The notes: generated from the sequence alone by a model not told the origin. 64,000 bases of DNA from Fibrobacterota bacterium (GCA_023412475.1 JAEYNR010000080.1:1-64000); one strand, 5' to 3'; counted from the stretch's first letter, positions 28,948 through 38,960 are shown. Numbers and translations are program-made.

Positions 28948-31900
28948 ATGTTAAAAATGATTTTGTTCCTGTTCATAATCTGCATTTCAACCCATGCATC
29001 ACCAAAGCTCAAGGGACAAAACAACCTTCTACCCGGTGAACAGAAATACCGGCTTATTGTCAAATTTGCACCTGAAGAGGTATTGGATATTGAAGAGGGA
29101 AAGCCATATTTCTCTGCACACAGAAATACTCCACCCCTATCCCGAAACACTCTGCAAAAATACCGGTTCAACCAGATAATCCGATTTTCAAATGAAGAAA
29201 AAAAGCTCATGCGTTCAGGGCAGACTCCACCCCCAAGCGAAGAACAAGCCTTTAACAAGTACAAATTCAGAGGTTTAGTGTTTCTTGAAAATGCGGATGA
29301 GATGAGCGGTAAAGAGCTTTTAGAAATCGCTGATGATCTCGAAAAATTGGACTTCGTGGAATACGCTGCCCTGGAACCGGTTAACCCTCCTCCTCCTCCC
29401 GGCTATTCAAATAAAGCTTCACAGCCAGGTATCAGTTTACCTCCACCGGCTACTCCAGATTATTCTGACAGACAAACTTACAGAAACAGTTCTTTTTTAA
29501 ATATCGAATACACCTGGTCACTGGGAATAAAAGGTCAGGGGATCCGGATTGCCGATATCGAGTGGGGATTTGACTATGACCACGAAGACCTGAGAAGGTC
29601 CCGATTCATAGAACTTCGGGCAACCACAAATCATACATATGATAATCATGGCACCGCTGTCGCAGGAATAGTATTCGCAATAGAGAACAGCTACGGTATG
29701 ACCGGTATGGTTAATCAGGTAGATACTCTTTATGGTATATCCGAAGTAGGTATCAGCAGAGCGTCAGGAATCCTTCTGGGACTTGAGCGGCTAAGGGCTG
29801 GTGATGTTTTCATGTATGAGATGCAGACAGGTGGAAAGGATGATAATTATGTACCGGCAGATTTTAATCAAGCCGTATGGGATATTACCAAAGAAGCTAC
29901 TGAAGACGGGATAATTGTTGTGGCAGCAGCAGGAAACGGTAATGAAAATCTCGATGACCTATATTATAACAGCTATAATGCAAGAGGAGACAACGGTTCT
30001 ATAATTGTAGGTGCAGGTAGTTCAAGTTCTTCACGCAACAAACTTAACTTCTCTACCTACGGCAGTAGAGTAAATGTTCAGGGGTGGGGTCAATCGGTTG
30101 CCAGTACCGGCTACGGAGCACTCTATAATGGTGGTGAGCACGCAACGTATACAAGCTCATTTTCAGGTACAAGCTCTGCAACTCCAGTCGTAACGTCTGC
30201 AGTAGTTGCCATACAGTCTTATGCTAAAAACGTACTCGGATTCGTTCTCACTTCACAGCAGATGAGAAGCCTTCTTATTGAAACCGGACGTGCACAAGGT
30301 TCAGGCGGCCATATCGGGCCTTTCCCTGATGTCAGGGCTGCAATAGAGAAACTCCGTGATCAATATGCAACCAGACTGCACATTGTATCAAATATCAACG
30401 ATACGATTCTTTACACCGAATCAGAGTGTCATCTCAAATGGTCTTTCAATAACTTGTCGGGACCGGTATCGCTGCAATTATTAAACAGCCGCAATGAACT
30501 TCTGCAAATCTCTGATGACATCTCCCCAGATACTCTGTATTTATGGCTTATCAGTTCAAACATTGCCACCGGAAATAATTACAGACTTATTCTTTCAAAC
30601 TCCGATGCATCTGACACATCCGGTTTTTTTACTATAATAAAAAAGAAGCCGGATACTAATACTGTATTGCTTGATCAGAGCGGTATCTCTGTAGTTTACG
30701 TATCTAATCAGGAAAATGATACCGGAAACGGAGCCGCAACTAATGTAATTGACAGCAGAACCAATAAAATATGGTACACCAAAACAACAGTCAACCACCC
30801 TCACTCCATAATACTTAAAACCAGTACTGCTTACGGACTATCGGGCCTGTCCTATACACACAGCAATGAAGATGCTTATGGTATTATTACCGATTATCGC
30901 ATCGAAATAAGCCCGGACAGTATCTCCTGGGACACAGTTGCCTCTGGAGGGTGGGACCGGGACAGTGTGATTTCACTGGTAAGATTCGATCCAACATGGG
31001 GAAATTATGTACGCCTGAGCTCCCTTGCTTCACACAACGGCAACCCCAGGGCATCGGCTGCTCAGATTCATCTCTATATCGAGCAGGGATACAAAAGAGA
31101 GCAAATAATTGCATTTACCACCATTGCGGACACAGTGACTTATGGTGACATCCCTTTTCTTATTGAAGCACATGCACTTTCGGGACTTCCGGTTACATTT
31201 ACCAGCTCAGACACGGCTGTCATCAGTATCTCTTTTGACAGCGTTTATATAAAAGGTGCCGGCACCGTAATCGTTACTGCATCACAGAGCGGTAATGATA
31301 CCTGGAAAGAAGCAACAGATGTGGAACAAACGATCACAGTCAGGAAAAGAGCGGTTTTTATCAGCGGGGTCACGGTTCAAAACAAAGTATATGATGGCAA
31401 CAACTTTGTCGCACTTTCCGGCACTTCAGCCCTTGATAGTGTATTGACTGGCGATTCTGTGAATTTAGACAGTAATGTTGTCGCTTTATTTGAAAACAAA
31501 ATGGTCGCAGAAAACAAGCTTCTGACTGTGAACGGTGTTCTGATCGGCAGTGATGCTGCAAACTATTATCTGCAACCACTGCAGCTAAAAGCCTCAATCA
31601 CCCCCAGGCCTCTTTCGCTGACCGGTATCTCAGCGCAAAGCAAGGTATACGATGGGACCGACGCAGCCACGCTTTCCGGTACTGCGGAACTTGATAGTGT
31701 GTTGTCTGAAGATTCAGTGGAACTTAGTGGCACTGTTAGCGCGACATTTAACGACAGCAATGCAAACGCAAATAAGCCTGTGACCGTTCATGGATACCTG
31801 CTAAAGGGACCGGATGCCCCCAACTATTTATTATCGGTACCAATTGAATTAAGATCGGCTATTTCAAAGGCCCCTCTTGTAATCAGTGTTAATGATGCCA

Positions 31901-32511
31901 CAAAGGGAGAAGGTCTCACAGATCCTGAATTTACAGTAACCTTCAATGGATTTGCTTCCGGTGAAGATGCATCAGTTCTTGCAGGAACACTTCAAATCGA
32001 CCGTACTCCCGAAGGTGAAGATCCAGGTGAGTATGCAATCGTCCCTTCAGGTGTTTCATCAGACAATTACGAGATTTCTTTTGTAAGTGGAACTTTAACC
32101 ATTGAACCAGCGATTTCGGTAAGAAATCCCCGCAACTCACAACGAGGTCACGCCAGGCCTGCAAATTCATCACAAGATGAGCAGGTGCAATCGAAGCAGA
32201 ATCTCTGCAGTATCACTTTTTCTAAGAACCCTGTTTATCTCTCCTCTGGAGCAGCTAGTTTCAGAGTAAAAGTACCGTGTCAGTCTGTTCTGAACATTGT
32301 CATTTATGACGCTTCGGGAGATATGCTCGACTCCAGATCAGTTCTTACCAATTACAAAGGTGAAAGTGATGTGTTGACCTGGGACCTGAGAAACAGAAAA
32401 GGCAGCAGAGTATCTGTAGGAACATACCTTGTGCAGGTAGAGGCACGCGGGTTAAAAGTTGCAGAATCGTACAGATTCAGAAATAAGCTGGGAGTGGCAA
32501 GAGGGAGATAG
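28948..32511 (+). CDS. secreted subtilisin-like (S8) protease with discoidin-like, MBG and sorting-type modules
   Basis: This encodes 1187 residues from ATG 28948 (MLKMILFLFIICISTHA, signal peptide); the upstream TTG at 28924 is unlikely. The propeptide region reaches about 150 and a Pro-rich linker follows. The S8 catalytic triad is Asp203 (RIADIEWGF), His234 (DNHGTAVAGI) and Ser409 (GTSSATPVV), with the oxyanion Asn in AAAGNG. After it come an F5/8-type discoidin-like domain (about 580-720), an Ig-like domain, two YDG/MBG repeats (KVYDGNNFVALSGT, KVYDGTDAATLSGT), an MBG_2 domain, and a C-terminal FlgD/T9SS-like module (LNIVIYDASGDML..GTYLVQVEA). It is likely a surface or secreted protease. 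Confidence 0.88.
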   Translation: MLKMILFLFIICISTHASPKLKGQNNLLPGEQKYRLIVKFAPEEVLDIEEGKPYFSAHRNTPPLSRNTLQKYRFNQIIRFSNEEKKLMRSGQTPPPSEEQAFNKYKFRGLVFLENADEMSGKELLEIADDLEKLDFVEYAALEPVNPPPPPGYSNKASQPGISLPPPATPDYSDRQTYRNSSFLNIEYTWSLGIKGQGIRIADIEWGFDYDHEDLRRSRFIELRATTNHTYDNHGTAVAGIVFAIENSYGMTGMVNQVDTLYGISEVGISRASGILLGLERLRAGDVFMYEMQTGGKDDNYVPADFNQAVWDITKEATEDGIIVVAAAGNGNENLDDLYYNSYNARGDNGSIIVGAGSSSSSRNKLNFSTYGSRVNVQGWGQSVASTGYGALYNGGEHATYTSSFSGTSSATPVVTSAVVAIQSYAKNVLGFVLTSQQMRSLLIETGRAQGSGGHIGPFPDVRAAIEKLRDQYATRLHIVSNINDTILYTESECHLKWSFNNLSGPVSLQLLNSRNELLQISDDISPDTLYLWLISSNIATGNNYRLILSNSDASDTSGFFTIIKKKPDTNTVLLDQSGISVVYVSNQENDTGNGAATNVIDSRTNKIWYTKTTVNHPHSIILKTSTAYGLSGLSYTHSNEDAYGIITDYRIEISPDSISWDTVASGGWDRDSVISLVRFDPTWGNYVRLSSLASHNGNPRASAAQIHLYIEQGYKREQIIAFTTIADTVTYGDIPFLIEAHALSGLPVTFTSSDTAVISISFDSVYIKGAGTVIVTASQSGNDTWKEATDVEQTITVRKRAVFISGVTVQNKVYDGNNFVALSGTSALDSVLTGDSVNLDSNVVALFENKMVAENKLLTVNGVLIGSDAANYYLQPLQLKASITPRPLSLTGISAQSKVYDGTDAATLSGTAELDSVLSEDSVELSGTVSATFNDSNANANKPVTVHGYLLKGPDAPNYLLSVPIELRSAISKAPLVISVNDATKGEGLTDPEFTVTFNGFASGEDASVLAGTLQIDRTPEGEDPGEYAIVPSGVSSDNYEISFVSGTLTIEPAISVRNPRNSQRGHARPANSSQDEQVQSKQNLCSITFSKNPVYLSSGAASFRVKVPCQSVLNIVIYDASGDMLDSRSVLTNYKGESDVLTWDLRNRKGSRVSVGTYLVQVEARGLKVAESYRFRNKLGVARGR

Positions 32512-32591
32512 AGAAGCTCTCGAGTGAGCAGATGTGGGAAAACTGGTACAATAAAAATCAAATAATCAAGTTCCGGTTTGACCAACCATAA

Positions 32592-32771
32592 CTAATTTTT
32601 TTCATCTTTGGTCACTTTTGCAATCCCAGCTTCAATTGATGTTTCTGCTGTAGTTCTTTTGACCCCAACTCCGGTCTTTGAGTTGTGCATGATATCATCC
32701 TTGCAGGCCTGGTGTAAGTAATGTAAAGATGCTTTTTCTGAAATGACCTCAGCATATTCACATTCTAAGTA
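32592..32771 (-). pseudogene. possible gene remnant behind the DUF202 gene
   Basis: A minus-strand frame is open from 32771 to a TAG at 32592-32594 and reads ECEYAEVISEKASLHYLHQA..KTGVGVKRTTAETSIEAGIA. It has no start codon at its beginning; an internal ATG at about 32690 would give 32 residues. The composition is protein-like, but another frame on the same strand is also open, so this is weak. If real it would be the degraded last gene of the sulfatase operon. Confidence 0.25.
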
Positions 32772-33111
32772 TCAGATAAATAAATAAAAAAACTCCCATT
32801 GCATTTACAAATAAAGCCAAAACAGTCGTGAGAACCAGATTGGATTTATATACACCTTTATCAAGCTCCCTTTCAATAACACTATACCTTACAAATGAAA
32901 ATGTGGTAATTATCACACCGAAAATTATGAGTATTAATCCAGCGAAATGTGAAGGCCCCAGAACCGGAATGAATTGAGGGGAGCCGCCAAAAGCAAACTC
33001 CTCGAGCACAAGTCCAAAAGCCATAATTCCTATTGCCGTTCTTACCCAGGCAAGAAAGGTACGCTCGTTTGCCATATGGGCACGACGATTCATACTTATT
33101 GGAGCGATCAC
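32758..33111 (-). CDS. DUF202 (YidH-type) small membrane protein
   Basis: This encodes 117 residues. The start is a GTG at 33111, seven bases after GAAGGAG. The hallmark N-terminus RAHMANERTFLAWVRTAIGI is that of DUF202 proteins, followed by three hydrophobic segments (about 27-45, 55-75 and 92-115). The function of the family is unknown; members are inner-membrane proteins. It starts 13 bases after the stop of the maturase gene and is the last clear gene of the sulfatase operon. Confidence 0.85.
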   Translation of the reverse strand: MIAPISMNRRAHMANERTFLAWVRTAIGIMAFGLVLEEFAFGGSPQFIPVLGPSHFAGLILIIFGVIITTFSFVRYSVIERELDKGVYKSNLVLTTVLALFVNAMGVFLFIYLILRM

Positions 33112-33124
33112 TTAAACTCCTTCG

Positions 33125-34381
33125 CTAAAGTCTCAAATGCTGCCACATTACATTTTCAGCCAGACGCCCATTAATCAGTTCATTTCGCATAAAACGCATT
33201 GAAGATTCAGTGTGCCTGTAAAACAGCTTCAACCCCTCACAGAGATAATTGTGGCCACATTCTCCAGAAGAAGAAACGCTAAAACGATTCCTCGTACACT
33301 CGCCATGACAAAGAAAAAGATACTCGCACCTACGGCAATCTAAAGTAAGCTGCTCTGACTTCTGCAGCCCGAATCTTTTCTGCCTCTCAGAGAGCATAAG
33401 TTCAGACAGACTCTTCTTGCCGATGTTCCCCAACCGGCACTCAGAAAAGACGAAATGATCGCAAGGATATATACTGCCGTCGTGCTCAAGTACAGGCGCT
33501 TTGCCACACTCCTTCGATATCACACATAATGAAGCATTTTCTTTGCACCAGTTACCAAGAACCGCATCAAAGAACGGTACGAAATACCTGCCCACATCCC
33601 CGATAATCCATTCATCATAGATCGCCACCAGAAAGCGTCCGTAATCAACGGGCTTCACAGACCAAGGTGCAACCAGTCTGTTATCACGTTTGAAGGGAGG
33701 CAGGGTTCGCGCTTTCGCTCCCTTTTTTGGTAGTTGAGACAAACATTCCACAACAGGAATGAATTGCATGAACCGAATATCCAGCTCCTTGAAAAAACGA
33801 TAGATCTCCACCGGATACCTGGCACTATAATCATTGATTGTTGAGAGTATATTGAACTCAACATCATACTTCTGAAAAAGCTTCATCGCCCGAATGACCC
33901 GGGAGAATGTCCCGTGTCCGCTACTATCCCGGCGATACCGATCATGTATGTGCTCCGGCCCATCCAGAGAGAGACCTACCAGAAAGCGGTTCTCATGGAA
34001 AAATCGACACCAATACTCATCGACCAGCAAGCCATTAGTCTGGAGAGAGTTTTCCACCTGTCTGCCTCCAGCGTGCTTACGCTGGAGTTGCACGGCCTTT
34101 TTGAAGAATTCGATACCCCTTAACAGAGGCTCTCCTCCATGCCATATTATGGAGATGCAATCCCCATTCTGTGAAAGCATGTATTGGCGGATGAAAAGCT
34201 CCAGAAGCCGCTCACTCATCATGCTGCTTCCGCATGATGAGCCCGTTCTATTCTTTTGCGTGTAATAACAATAGCTGCAGGCCATGTTACAAGCAGACCC
34301 GACAGGCTTTAGCATCACCTGAAATGCATCGGTTTCATTGACGGGTCTAACTTTATCCGTAATACTGGATTTATCGATCAC
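33125..34381 (-). CDS. anaerobic sulfatase-maturating enzyme (radical SAM, SPASM)
   Basis: This encodes 418 residues. The enzyme oxidises the active-site Cys of a sulfatase to formylglycine with S-adenosylmethionine and iron-sulfur clusters, independent of oxygen. The radical-SAM motif C31-N-M-A-C35-S-Y-C38 is present, with GGEPLL and the SPASM cysteines in the C-terminal third (CDHFVFSECRLGN, LDCRRCEYLFLCHGECTRNR). The start is GTG at 34381 with CGGAG inside the end of the sulfatase gene, so the two are coupled. Its position directly behind a sulfatase with a Cys-type active site identifies the substrate. Confidence 0.92.
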   Translation of the reverse strand: MIDKSSITDKVRPVNETDAFQVMLKPVGSACNMACSYCYYTQKNRTGSSCGSSMMSERLLELFIRQYMLSQNGDCISIIWHGGEPLLRGIEFFKKAVQLQRKHAGGRQVENSLQTNGLLVDEYWCRFFHENRFLVGLSLDGPEHIHDRYRRDSSGHGTFSRVIRAMKLFQKYDVEFNILSTINDYSARYPVEIYRFFKELDIRFMQFIPVVECLSQLPKKGAKARTLPPFKRDNRLVAPWSVKPVDYGRFLVAIYDEWIIGDVGRYFVPFFDAVLGNWCKENASLCVISKECGKAPVLEHDGSIYPCDHFVFSECRLGNIGKKSLSELMLSERQKRFGLQKSEQLTLDCRRCEYLFLCHGECTRNRFSVSSSGECGHNYLCEGLKLFYRHTESSMRFMRNELINGRLAENVMWQHLRL

Positions 34382-34387
34382 AATCAG

Positions 34388-36742
34388 TTACTCCGTAATC
34401 AGAATTGCCCGCATCCGCTGCTCGTCAGTAATTTTCGAATCATCGTCAGTTGCACCTGCCGGGATCTCGATTTCAACCCAGTTCACTTCACCGTTGAATT
34501 TTCTAATATTATAATCACCAGTAATACGCGATCCGTTGTCGCTGCCGATCTCCAGCGGCTCATCGCTTGCAAACGGAAGCGGCTGAGTTCTACCCACCCG
34601 GCCTTCTCCCACTGTTCGATTGTCTATTAGGAGGCGAACTAACCCACCTTTGGCTACACCACCCCCATCGTATTCAAAATCCATTCCCACAATATGCTTT
34701 CCTGGCGGAATCGGTTCGGGGGTCCCGATGTGAAACAGATCAATTCCATAGAAATTATAGCAGTACTTCAGATGACCTTCTTTAGTATAGAGAGACCATC
34801 CCCCGGGAAGACCGCCCTGAGCCACGATCACACCTTCACAACCGCCAGCAGGCACAATGATTTCTGTCTTCAACTTGTAAGATTTGTTTTTTATATTGAT
34901 GACACAGAAAGCGTTTAGCCGACCGATACCAGAGTAAAGCCTCTGTTTCCTCTCTTTTGCAAGAAGCGGCCTTCCCGCACGGTCCGGATCGGCCCGGTAG
35001 GCTGCACGATCATCAAGCGGCAAAACATTATATTTTGCGGCTTCGATAAGAAAGAGCCGCTGAAGCTCACGCAGCTTTTCCGGATACTTTTGCGACAGGT
35101 CATGCGCCTGAGCCCAATCGGTATTCGTGTCGTAAAGCTCCCATATATCATCCTCTAGCTTCGGTAAAGGACGACCTGTAACAGGTGTGTTGTGTGCAGT
35201 TACAGCAGTCCATCCTTTGTGGTAAATGCCACGGTTACCTAGTATCTCGAAATACTGCGTTTCGTGCTTTTCGGCTGCATCGGGATCATTAAATGTATAG
35301 GCCATACTGACACCCTCAATAGGCTGCTGTTCGGCACCGTTAACCATCGTTGGTTGCGGGAGTCTGGCGATCTCAAGAAAAGTTGGAGTAACATCAATAA
35401 CATGATGAAACTGCTGTCGAAGTTCACCACGCGAGCGAATTCCACCCGGCCAATGGACAATCAATCCATTTCGCGTCCCACCCCAGTGAGAAGCAACCCG
35501 CTTTGTCCACTGATATGGGGTATCCATGGCGTGTGCCCACCCAAGAGAGTACTGCGGGTATGATTGGGTTGTTCCAAATGAGGAAAGTCGTTTACGCAGA
35601 AACTCTGGAGTCTCTACATCTGCCATTCCGGTCATAGTCAGCGACTCGTTCCAGGTGCCATTAATTGTACCCTCACCGGAAGCACCGTTATCTCCTGTAA
35701 TAATCCAGATCAGAGTATTATCCAGCTCACCCAAGTTCTCTACCATTTCGACTACCCTGCCAATGCAATAATCGGTGTGCTCAAGAAAAGCAGCATAAAG
35801 CTCCATCTGGCGAATCAGCACTGGTTTCATCTCATCAGAAATTTCGCACCATGCAGGAATGCCCTTAGGCCTGAGTGTTAGCTGGCATTCTTTTGGTATG
35901 ACTCCCAGTTGCTTCTGGCGACTGAAAGTTTCGTCACGAACTGCATCCCAGCCCTTGTCAAAAGCTCCGCGATAACAGTCACGCCAGCCATCAGGTACAT
36001 GGATAGGCGCATGCGTGGCACCAGGTGCAAAATACAGAAAGAACGGCTTGTCCGGAGTCAGAGATCGCTGCTGACCGATCCAGCGACGTGCCTTCTTTGC
36101 GAGATCCTCGCTCAGATGATACCCCTCTTCCGGCGTTCTTTCTGGAATGACAGAGTTCGTGCCCTCGATAAGGCTTGGATAAAACTGGCTTGTTTCACCT
36201 CCGATAAAGCCGTAAAAATATTCAAACCCGCTGCCTGTGGGCCAACGATCAAAGGGTCCCATAGGGCTCCACTCCCATGTCGGAACCTCATGACATTTAC
36301 CAAACTGCGCGGTCGAATACCCGTTGAGTCGCAACATCTCGGCTATCGTTGCTGCAGAATCAGGCCGCTGCGATGAGTAGCCAGGTGCAGTAGTAGCCAT
36401 ATCGGAGACTACACCCATCCCCACCGAATGGTGGTTTCGACCAGTCAATAGAGACTGTCGGGTCGGAGAACAGATTGCAGTCGTATGAAACCGGGTATAA
36501 CGTAAGCCGTTTTCCGAGAGCCGGTCGAATGTTGGCGTCCTGCATGGCCCTCCGAAAGCGCTGTTCGACCCAAATCCGGCATCATCAAGTAATACAAGGA
36601 GAATATTTGGTGCTCCCTTGGGAGGACGCAATGGCTTTATTGGCTCATGTCTGGCATCAGGATCCCTGGAATCGTACACAGTCGGCCCTGCGCGTCTGTG
36701 AATGGGAATCGGAAGCACCTCGCGGGGAATATGGTCTGTCAT
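34388..36742 (-). CDS. arylsulfatase, Cys-type, no signal peptide
   Basis: This encodes 784 residues starting at ATG 36742 behind AGAAGGTGA. It hydrolyses sulfate esters. The sulfatase signature CSPTRQSLLTGRN supplies Cys91, the residue converted to formylglycine; LLVLLDDAGFG supplies the calcium-binding Asp pair. The C-terminal about 180 residues form an additional beta-sandwich. The length fits the long bacterial arylsulfatases of about 780 residues. No signal peptide is visible, so it probably acts in the cytoplasm on imported substrates, in line with the transporter gene upstream. The G+C content is visibly higher than that of flanking genes, which hints at horizontal acquisition. Confidence 0.92.
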   Translation of the reverse strand: MTDHIPREVLPIPIHRRAGPTVYDSRDPDARHEPIKPLRPPKGAPNILLVLLDDAGFGSNSAFGGPCRTPTFDRLSENGLRYTRFHTTAICSPTRQSLLTGRNHHSVGMGVVSDMATTAPGYSSQRPDSAATIAEMLRLNGYSTAQFGKCHEVPTWEWSPMGPFDRWPTGSGFEYFYGFIGGETSQFYPSLIEGTNSVIPERTPEEGYHLSEDLAKKARRWIGQQRSLTPDKPFFLYFAPGATHAPIHVPDGWRDCYRGAFDKGWDAVRDETFSRQKQLGVIPKECQLTLRPKGIPAWCEISDEMKPVLIRQMELYAAFLEHTDYCIGRVVEMVENLGELDNTLIWIITGDNGASGEGTINGTWNESLTMTGMADVETPEFLRKRLSSFGTTQSYPQYSLGWAHAMDTPYQWTKRVASHWGGTRNGLIVHWPGGIRSRGELRQQFHHVIDVTPTFLEIARLPQPTMVNGAEQQPIEGVSMAYTFNDPDAAEKHETQYFEILGNRGIYHKGWTAVTAHNTPVTGRPLPKLEDDIWELYDTNTDWAQAHDLSQKYPEKLRELQRLFLIEAAKYNVLPLDDRAAYRADPDRAGRPLLAKERKQRLYSGIGRLNAFCVINIKNKSYKLKTEIIVPAGGCEGVIVAQGGLPGGWSLYTKEGHLKYCYNFYGIDLFHIGTPEPIPPGKHIVGMDFEYDGGGVAKGGLVRLLIDNRTVGEGRVGRTQPLPFASDEPLEIGSDNGSRITGDYNIRKFNGEVNWVEIEIPAGATDDDSKITDEQRMRAILITE

Positions 36743-36917
36743 AGTCTTTCACCTTCTGATTGTTGAATTTCAGGGGAGTGGCTGTCTGCTTACTCCCAAT
36801 TTCCCTATGTTACACTGGAGCACGTATTATTTTGACTGCTAATGAGAACGTACCTGCGAAGCGGGATGCCAGCACCTTTTCAATTTCAAAACTTATCGCA
36901 GAGCATTATCGTCATAT

Positions 36918-37808
36918 TCAGTGCTGTTGCGCATACCCCGCATTCGGTCTATACGTAGCATTATACCTTGGAGGCGTCGCGCGCCTTCGAAGGATCATTG
37001 CAATTGGAAACAGAACCATCAGATCGACCACTGAGAACAGAACAACCATTGTGAGTATCTTTGGATCATCAAAATCCTGTGATGCAACCACTAAGGCTGC
37101 TGCAATGTTTCGCTGCCCTGTGCCTAACCCCATGACAGCGCGGCGATTAAAGCCCTGGCTGCTTATCAGATAACCTATACCAAACCCCCCGATAGTTAGA
37201 AGGATTGCCCCCATGACAGCTCCGGTTCCAAACAGTTCCCGAAAGAGTGGGCCATTGAGCACCAATGAAGTCACAACAATTATCACCAGCGCGATGGTCG
37301 AAGTCTGCCTGGCGATAGGCTGCAAGCGCAACGCCAGTCGGGGAAAGATTGAGTCCAGTAGATGGCCGACCAATAGTGGTAAAAGCATCGTCAAAACTAA
37401 AGGTATCGCGATACCGACGGTATTTACCGAAACACCCTTAATCACTAATGGGACTACAAGCGGCATGTAAATTACCGTGAGCGGCATCAGGAGAACTAGC
37501 AGTGAAGCACCCAGACTCACGTCTGCATTGGCGGTCTGAGTCAGTTTAAGAAGAAACGGTGCTCCAGCAGCCATGCCAACCAGGACCATCCCTGTAGTCA
37601 ACGAAGAATCAAATGCGAACAAACGTGTAATCCCAAGTGCAAGTAATGGCACAAGAATAAAATTGGCAACGAATGCACGGAAGACCCGGTCGGGATATCG
37701 CAGAGGCCCTAAAATCTCACTGAATGTGAAACTCAGACCAACAGCAAACATACTCGCGATTGGAAAGAGCAGCACAGATATATTCGAAAGATACTCGATG
37801 AGAAGCAT
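36918..37808 (-). CDS. BASS-family (bile acid:sodium symporter-like) membrane transporter
   Basis: This encodes 296 residues with nine or ten hydrophobic segments. The motif GLGTGQRNIAAALVVA in the second half is typical of the bacterial BASS superfamily, which transports organic anions together with sodium. ATG 37808 follows GGGGTAG. It stands between a short DUF421-like gene (14 bases upstream) and the sulfatase gene in one operon, so it is a candidate importer for the sulfated substrate or exporter of a product. The substrate itself cannot be read from sequence. Confidence 0.82.
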   Translation of the reverse strand: MLLIEYLSNISVLLFPIASMFAVGLSFTFSEILGPLRYPDRVFRAFVANFILVPLLALGITRLFAFDSSLTTGMVLVGMAAGAPFLLKLTQTANADVSLGASLLVLLMPLTVIYMPLVVPLVIKGVSVNTVGIAIPLVLTMLLPLLVGHLLDSIFPRLALRLQPIARQTSTIALVIIVVTSLVLNGPLFRELFGTGAVMGAILLTIGGFGIGYLISSQGFNRRAVMGLGTGQRNIAAALVVASQDFDDPKILTMVVLFSVVDLMVLFPIAMILRRRATPPRYNATYRPNAGYAQQH

Positions 37809-37822
37809 TGTATACTACCCCT

Positions 37823-38143
37823 TTAGTTTGATGCTATATATCTGCTGCTTTTTGGAAAACTCAAGATCGCCAGCGTTGAGCTGGTGTTTATGAAAAACTT
37901 ACTGCTATCATCAGTTTTTACGCCTTTTTTTGATAATACTGAAATATCACCATCAACTTCGAGAAAAGCGTGCCGCACAGAGGAAACATCTCTCACATTT
38001 TTTTCACGTAGTGCTGCCAACTTGTCCTTTCCCACCGTTGGTTTCGGTACCAGACGCAAAAGCAGAAAAAACACACAGAACACAGCAGTCACCCGAAAAA
38101 GCATCTCGGAAAATGTAGTGGTGAAGGCTATCGCTTCCATCAT
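37823..38143 (-). CDS. short DUF421 (YetF)-like protein, apparently with an internal deletion
   Basis: This encodes 106 residues. The N-terminus is a single hydrophobic segment (LFRVTAVFCVFFLLLRLV); directly after it comes LREKNVRDVSSVRHAFLEVD then GDISVLSKKG. The second part matches the C-terminal domain of YetF-type proteins (family pattern LRxxxIxDxxxVxxAxLExxGxLSVLxK). In that family about 90-100 residues with two more membrane segments separate these parts, so a deletion or a degenerate gene is likely. It may be the first gene of the sulfatase operon. The start has only a weak ribosome binding site. Confidence 0.5.
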   Translation of the reverse strand: MMEAIAFTTTFSEMLFRVTAVFCVFFLLLRLVPKPTVGKDKLAALREKNVRDVSSVRHAFLEVDGDISVLSKKGVKTDDSSKFFINTSSTLAILSFPKSSRYIASN

Positions 38144-38359
38144 AATGCCAGATTCCCTCGTGAAAAGCAGAGAGTAAATCGCTGATTCAGGCAGATCACA
38201 TTCGGGCTCGAATTTTGCCAGTTGGGCATTTTGAATTTTAAAAAAAATGCAAATTAAATGCCAGAAAGATAAGAGGCAGTTACGGGGACTTAAGCGGTGA
38301 ATGAAAAGTGAAGACTTAATAAACGGAAAATAGCACCGGTTATAAGTAGATCATCCGAA

Positions 38360-38387
38360 AAAGCGGGCCGCTTTACGGCCCGTTTTT
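38360..38387. terminator. bidirectional terminator after the CBS-domain gene
   Basis: CGGGCCG (38364-38370) and CGGCCCG (38376-38382) form a 7-bp stem with loop CTTTA, flanked by A on the left and T on the right. The TTTTT tract directly abuts the CBS stop codon at 38386. Confidence 0.85.
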
Positions 38388-38814
38388 ATCTCTCAGGATA
38401 TGCGATACCCGTTACTTCCTTGAGAAGCTCCCCGGCAAACTCCTTCGGCGTACTTGTAGCAATATCCCCAATTGATAGTATTCCAATAACATTTCTATGC
38501 TCATCTTTGACCAGTAACCTGCGAATCTTTTTGTACTCCATTATTTGAGTCGCCTCTTCCAGTTCCATGTTTTCTGTGCAAAAAAACACTTCCGGTGTCA
38601 TAACTTCCTTTACTTTTGTGCCAACAGGGTTCTTCCCTTCTGCAATTGCCCTCACAGCAATATCACGGTCAGTTACCATTCCCACTGGCTCATCTCCTTC
38701 AAAAACAGGGATAACACCTTCATTTTTATCCCGCATCTTCTCTGCAGCTTCCCTGATCGTGCTGTCAGGGCGAACATAATCCACTCCATAGGTCATCACT
38801 TCGTTGACTTTCAT
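38386..38814 (-). CDS. tandem CBS-domain protein
   Basis: This encodes 142 residues with two CBS motifs in tandem (about 8-60, VIPVFEGDEPVGMVTDRDI; about 74-125, RLLVKDEHRNVIGILSIGDI). CBS pairs bind adenosine nucleotides and act as energy sensors or regulatory modules. The ATG at 38814 has a perfect AAAGGAGG upstream; the longer frame from 38850 lacks one. It is a single-gene unit closed by a strong terminator. The partner protein is unknown. Confidence 0.9.
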   Translation of the reverse strand: MKVNEVMTYGVDYVRPDSTIREAAEKMRDKNEGVIPVFEGDEPVGMVTDRDIAVRAIAEGKNPVGTKVKEVMTPEVFFCTENMELEEATQIMEYKKIRRLLVKDEHRNVIGILSIGDIATSTPKEFAGELLKEVTGIAYPER

Positions 38815-38960
38815 AGTGACCTCCTTTCCCCTTACAGGATTACGACACAAACCGATTTAAGATTTTATTACTCCGGTAATTAAATATTTCCCATTCTCCG
38901 ATTGTAACTACTAAGCGTTTTTCCCGACAGTTGAAACCCCAAAACTAGTTAATTATATAA

